Assembly (NCBI GenBank): GCA_902806375.1
Contig: CADCWK010000423.1
Location: 5,080 to 13,746, forward strand
Length of the DNA stretch: 8,667 nt
Direction of reading: 5' to 3'
Origin: an uncultured Thermomicrobiales bacterium
GTDB taxonomy: Bacteria; Chloroflexota; Chloroflexia; Thermomicrobiales; UBA6265
Shown: piece by piece, positions 5,926 through 8,667 of the stretch
Position numbering within the stretch: position 1 is the stretch's first letter
How the letters are laid out: the number at the start of each line of letters is the position of its first letter
Program-made: the position numbers and the translations under genes
The notes under the pieces: generated by a model
What the model was told of the DNA's origin: nothing
Database searches by the model: none
The model's input: the letters and a program-made list of their open reading frames with translations, nothing else

Positions 5926-6864
5926 GTGACCGACGGGGGACGACGGGTGCCTGGAGCCGATGACGGACGACCGCCGCGGGATGGGCAGCTACTGCATCCC
6001 ATCGGCGAAGCAGCCCGGCTGACTGGTGTCTCGCGGGAGAACCTGCGGGTCTGGGAACGTGAGCGGCTGATCAGCCCGCGGCGAACGCCAGGTGGCCACC
6101 GGCTCTACAGCGGCGACGACCTCCGCCGCCTGCGGGAGATCGCCCGGCTGCGACGCACGGAGCGGCTGAACGCGGCGGCGATCCGGCGTGAGCTCGGCCC
6201 GGCCGAGGCCGGCCTGCCCGAGCCGCCAATCGGCCCCGCCTTCGACCTCGGTGCCCGGCTGCGGGCGATGCGGACCGAGCGTGGCTGGTCGCTGGCCGAC
6301 GTAGCCGCCCGGTGCGGCCTGTCGGTCTCCTTCCTCAGCGCCGTGGAGCGTGGTCAGTCCAGCATCGCCGTCGGCAACCTCTTCAAGCTCGCCGACGCCT
6401 ACGGCACGACTGTCCCAGGGCTCAGCCCGGACTACCGTGCCGACCACCGGCGCGTGCTCCACCCCCAGGACCGACCCCGCTACGTGGCGGCGGCGGGACG
6501 GGTCGTCATCGAGGATCTGATCACCCGGCCGGGAGCGCTGGAAGCCCAGCGGATCGAGATCCATCCAGGGGGTGGTGCTGAGGAGCCCTACGCCCACCCG
6601 GGGGAGGAGATCATCTATGTCCTCTCAGGGCAATTGACCTTCTGGATCGAGGAGGCCGAGCGCTATCTCCTGGAGGCGGGCGACTCGCTGTTCTTCGGCA
6701 GTACGCAGCCCCATCGCTGGTGGAACGAGAGCGAGATGACCACGACGGTCCTCTGGATCAACGTACCGGTCGTCGAGGGAACGGGCGACGACTCGGACCG
6801 GCGTGCCTCGGCCAGGTGGCGGCTGGCTGACCATACGCACGACAAGGGGGATCACGGTGGATAG
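5926..6864 (+). CDS. Three-domain transcriptional regulator: MerR-type HTH, XRE-type HTH and cupin
   Basis: This 312-residue regulator has three recognisable parts. Residues 24-78 form a MerR-type winged helix (IGEAARLTGVSRENLRVWER, then GGHRLY at 56-61 and DDLRRLR at 64-70). Residues about 107-165 form an XRE/Cro-type helix-turn-helix (LRAMRTERGWSLADVAARCG, LSVSFLSAVERG, LFKLADAYG). Residues about 208-283 form a cupin (HPGEEIIYVLSGQLTFWI; GDSLFFGSTQPHRWWN). The cupin keeps His224, Glu227/Glu228 and His263 but lacks the first histidine of the classic HxH, so metal binding is uncertain. Single XRE-cupin proteins such as PuuR control amine and GABA breakdown, which fits the aminotransferase downstream. 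GTG at 5926 is chosen for GGAGG (5912-5916) 9 bases upstream; an in-frame ATG at 5785 would add 47 low-complexity residues and lacks a good site. The gene overlaps the next by 8 bases. It probably controls both divergent transcripts and itself, by inference. Confidence 0.88.
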   Translation: MTDGGRRVPGADDGRPPRDGQLLHPIGEAARLTGVSRENLRVWERERLISPRRTPGGHRLYSGDDLRRLREIARLRRTERLNAAAIRRELGPAEAGLPEPPIGPAFDLGARLRAMRTERGWSLADVAARCGLSVSFLSAVERGQSSIAVGNLFKLADAYGTTVPGLSPDYRADHRRVLHPQDRPRYVAAAGRVVIEDLITRPGALEAQRIEIHPGGGAEEPYAHPGEEIIYVLSGQLTFWIEEAERYLLEAGDSLFFGSTQPHRWWNESEMTTTVLWINVPVVEGTGDDSDRRASARWRLADHTHDKGDHGG

Positions 6865-7885
6865 GCAGCAGGTCGTTCGGCTGGAACCTGGTCCCCTGAA
6901 CGCGATTACCGACGTGCCAGGCGTAACGGTCGGTCATTACACGAGTGAGCGGGTTCTGCGGGGCACGACCGCCGTGCTGTGCAAGGCGGGGGCGGCGGCC
7001 GGAGTCTCGGTGCGCGGCTCGAATCCCGGAACCATCGAGACGGACGCCCTGGCGGCCACGGCGACTGGCTCGCTCGTCCACGGGATCGGCCTGACCGGTG
7101 GCAGTCTGATGGGCCTCAGCGCCGTGACGGGCATCACCGAGTGGCTCCACAGCCAGGGCGTCGGCGCCTCCGTGTTCGGCGGGCTGATCCCGATCGTTCC
7201 TGGTGCCGTCATCCTGGACTACCGGCTGAGCGACCCAACGGTCCTGCCCACGGGTGAGTGGGGACACCGGGCCGCCGCCGCCGCCCAGGGCGGCCGGTTC
7301 GAGCGCGGGAGCGTCGGCGCGGGCGCTGGGGGGACGGCCGGCAAGGGACCAGGCTGTGTCCGGATCAAGGGTGGGCTGGGGACCGCGTCACTCCTGTTGC
7401 CGGGTGGCATCGTCGTCGGCGCGCTGGTCGTCGTCAACGCACTCGGCGGGTTGATTCACCCGGTGACGGGGCGCCTGTACGCGACGGACGGCGGTTTCGA
7501 TGTGCCGCTGCTCTACCACCAGCCGGACCGGGTACCGGAAGTCACCACCGCGATGAGCAACACCACGCTTGGCGTGATCGCGACGAACGCGGCGTTGACC
7601 AAGCCGCAGCTCATCAAGGTCGCCGATCTGGCGCACGATGGCCTGGCCCGGGCGATCCGACCCGCCCACGCGATGGGCGATGGCGACACGATCTTCGCCA
7701 TGGCGCCGTACGAGGGCCAGGTGGAGCTCGAAGCGACCACCGGAGCGAACATGACGGATCTCGTCGGTGCCGCCGCGGCGGACGCCATGGTGCTGGCCAT
7801 CCTCGATGCCGCCCGGGAGACGCAAGGGGTTGAGGGATGGCCATCGGTGGTGGCGGCCCAGGCGGCTCTCAGCGCACGGCATTGA
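6857..7885 (+). CDS. Cytoplasmic S58/P1-family peptidase (DmpA/BapA/NylC-like self-processing amidase)
   Basis: This 342-residue protein has the length and order of the S58 family, whose members cut themselves into alpha and beta chains. The new beta-chain N-terminus is the nucleophile. The opening ITDVPGVTVGHYT (17-29) and the central glycine-rich segment are typical, with GAGAGGTAGKGPGCVRIKGG at 154-173. SNTTLGVIATNA (234-245) contains the expected cleavage point between Asn235 and Thr236, the Asn-Thr type known in NylC, where DmpA uses Gly-Ser. Cleavage would give chains of about 235 and 107 residues. HAMGDGDTIFAMA (271-283) is a further family motif. No signal peptide is present, so a cytosolic site is expected. 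GTG at 6857 is chosen for AAGGGGG (6844-6850) 6 bases upstream; it overlaps the regulator stop by 8 bases, implying translational coupling. Possible substrates are peptides or amides with N-terminal beta- or omega-amino acids, D-Ala amides, or ordinary dipeptides; sequence alone does not decide. Confidence 0.92.
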   Translation: MDRQQVVRLEPGPLNAITDVPGVTVGHYTSERVLRGTTAVLCKAGAAAGVSVRGSNPGTIETDALAATATGSLVHGIGLTGGSLMGLSAVTGITEWLHSQGVGASVFGGLIPIVPGAVILDYRLSDPTVLPTGEWGHRAAAAAQGGRFERGSVGAGAGGTAGKGPGCVRIKGGLGTASLLLPGGIVVGALVVVNALGGLIHPVTGRLYATDGGFDVPLLYHQPDRVPEVTTAMSNTTLGVIATNAALTKPQLIKVADLAHDGLARAIRPAHAMGDGDTIFAMAPYEGQVELEATTGANMTDLVGAAAADAMVLAILDAARETQGVEGWPSVVAAQAALSARH

Positions 7886-7962
7886 TTGAGATCTGAACGG
7901 GACTTGCCGTCTCACACGACCGGTTCGAAGCGCCTGACGGGGCGAATCTGCAGAGGAGCGGG
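7886..7962 (+). promoter_or_regulatory. Intercistronic spacer with aminotransferase ribosome binding site
   Basis: The 77-base gap between peptidase and aminotransferase ends in AGAGGAG (7952-7958). This lies 4 bases before ATG 7963 and 7 bases before ATG 7966. TTGAGA at 7886-7891 resembles a -35 box but has no matching -10. No terminator is seen, so cotranscription with the peptidase is likely. Confidence 0.5.
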
Positions 7963-8667
7963 ATGATGATCGAGGAGCGGGCTGGCACGACCATGACGAC
8001 GGGCCACGACCATGACGCCACGGCCAGCAAGTACGAGCGGTATGTGGCGACGAGCTTCGTCAAGGCCATCGAGCCGGTCGTAGTGGCGCGCGCGGAGGGA
8101 GCGACGATCTGGGACGCGGACGGCACGGAGTATCTCGACTGCTTCGCCGGGATCGCGGTTGCCAACGCCGGTCACCGGCACCCGAAGGTATTGGCCGCGG
8201 TCCGTGAGCAGCTCGATCAGGTCATCCATGCCGCGAGTTACATCTACCACGTCCCCTCCGTTGCGGATTGCGCGGAGCGGCTGGCACAGATCACACCCGG
8301 TGACCTGAGCAAGACGTTCTTCGGTAACTCCGGCGCCGAGGGCATCGAGACGGCGATGCGGATGGCCAAGGCCTACACCGGTCGCCATGAGTTCATCAGC
8401 CTGACGCATTCGTTCCACGGCCGGACCAACGCGACGCTGTCCATTACCGGCAACCAGGCGCGGAAGACGCGCGGGGGACCCTACCTGCCTGGCGTCGCGT
8501 TCGCGCCGGCACCGTACGTCTACCGGAACCCGTTCGGAACGGACGACCCGGAACTCGTCGCCGAGCGCTGTGCCGAACTGGTCGAATGGGCGATTACGTA
8601 TCAGACGAGTGGCGACGTCGCGGCCTTCATCGCTGAGCCAGTCATGGGCGAGGGCGGGATTCTGGTC
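7963..8667 (+). CDS. Class III pyridoxal-phosphate aminotransferase (omega-amino acid type), cut by the right window edge
   Basis: The frame is open for 235 codons to the window edge, about half the usual 430-460 residues. Class III features seen are YVARA-like VVVARAEGATIWDADGTEYL (39-58), GHRHPKV (70-76) and the phosphate-binding loop NSGAEGIETAMRMAK (122-136). HSFHGRTNATLS (149-160) is also present, where the aromatic ring stacks on the cofactor, as is FIAEPVMGEGG (222-232). The cofactor-binding Asp and catalytic Lys lie beyond the edge. Relatives include 4-aminobutyrate, beta-alanine:pyruvate and alanine-glyoxylate aminotransferases. They move the amino group of a beta- or omega-amino acid to pyruvate or 2-oxoglutarate and yield a semialdehyde. 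That product type suits the MmsA encoded divergently. Two adjacent ATGs exist (7963, 7966); the second has the better ribosome-site spacing (AGGAG, 7 bases). It follows the S58 peptidase by 77 bases on the same strand. Exact substrate is unknown. Confidence 0.9.
   Translation, partial: MMIEERAGTTMTTGHDHDATASKYERYVATSFVKAIEPVVVARAEGATIWDADGTEYLDCFAGIAVANAGHRHPKVLAAVREQLDQVIHAASYIYHVPSVADCAERLAQITPGDLSKTFFGNSGAEGIETAMRMAKAYTGRHEFISLTHSFHGRTNATLSITGNQARKTRGGPYLPGVAFAPAPYVYRNPFGTDDPELVAERCAELVEWAITYQTSGDVAAFIAEPVMGEGGILV

Noticed and set aside
1..8667. Nylon-oligomer degradation cluster (NylC-NylD-NylE equivalent)
   Set aside because: The gene types run in parallel, but the dehydrogenase is MmsA-like with carboxylate-binding arginines and lacks the hydrolytic ELGG motif, so a C6 adipate-semialdehyde route is not favoured. 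It is kept only as a substrate alternative for the S58 enzymes.
1..8667. tRNA, rRNA, CRISPR array, insertion sequence or attachment site
   Set aside because: Nothing resembling these was seen: no regularly spaced repeats, transposase motifs or terminal inverted repeats, and genes fill nearly all the window.

Overview
This is a GC-rich window with tightly packed genes, GTG starts and Tat-type export signals. The style would suit a Thermomicrobia-type Chloroflexota (Sphaerobacter-like) or a high-GC actinobacterium. That placement is an impression from protein style and base composition, because the window contains no rRNA or other phylogenetic marker.

Layout: two divergent gene sets share a 330-base control region (5596-5925). 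The leftward set, transcribed on the minus strand, reads in order: a CoA-acylating (methyl)malonate-semialdehyde dehydrogenase (mmsA, 4084-5595); a Tat-exported family-5 peptide-binding protein (2341-4029); two Dpp/Opp-type permeases (1320-2267 and 302-1255); and the first 94 codons of a second gene type, an S58/P1-family (DmpA/BapA/NylC) peptidase with a Tat-like signal (1-282), cut by the left edge. The ATPase subunits of the transporter are not in the window. The rightward set reads: a three-domain MerR-HTH/XRE-HTH/cupin regulator (5926-6864); a cytoplasmic S58/P1 peptidase overlapping it by 8 bases (6857-7885); and a class III aminotransferase cut by the right edge (7963-8667). The left-edge exported peptidase and the aminotransferase are both incomplete and are recognised from motifs.

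How it fits together (inference): the parts make a complete import-and-catabolism route for peptides or amides whose N-terminal residue is a beta- or omega-amino acid. An exported S58 hydrolase could trim oligomers outside, the transporter would import the fragments, and the cytosolic S58 enzyme would release the free amino acid. The aminotransferase would then convert it to a carboxylated semialdehyde, and MmsA would oxidise that to acetyl-CoA or propionyl-CoA. Two S58 enzymes, apparently in different compartments and at opposite ends of one regulated locus, are the most distinctive point.

Regulation: a clear minus-strand promoter, TTGACA-17 bp-TATCGT, lies at 5750-5778. Two direct GTACGATA repeats 12 bp apart cover its -10 box and predicted start point. 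Two further palindromes (5836-5864) lie just upstream of the regulator gene. A perfect 14-bp stem-loop separates the binding-protein gene from the permease genes.
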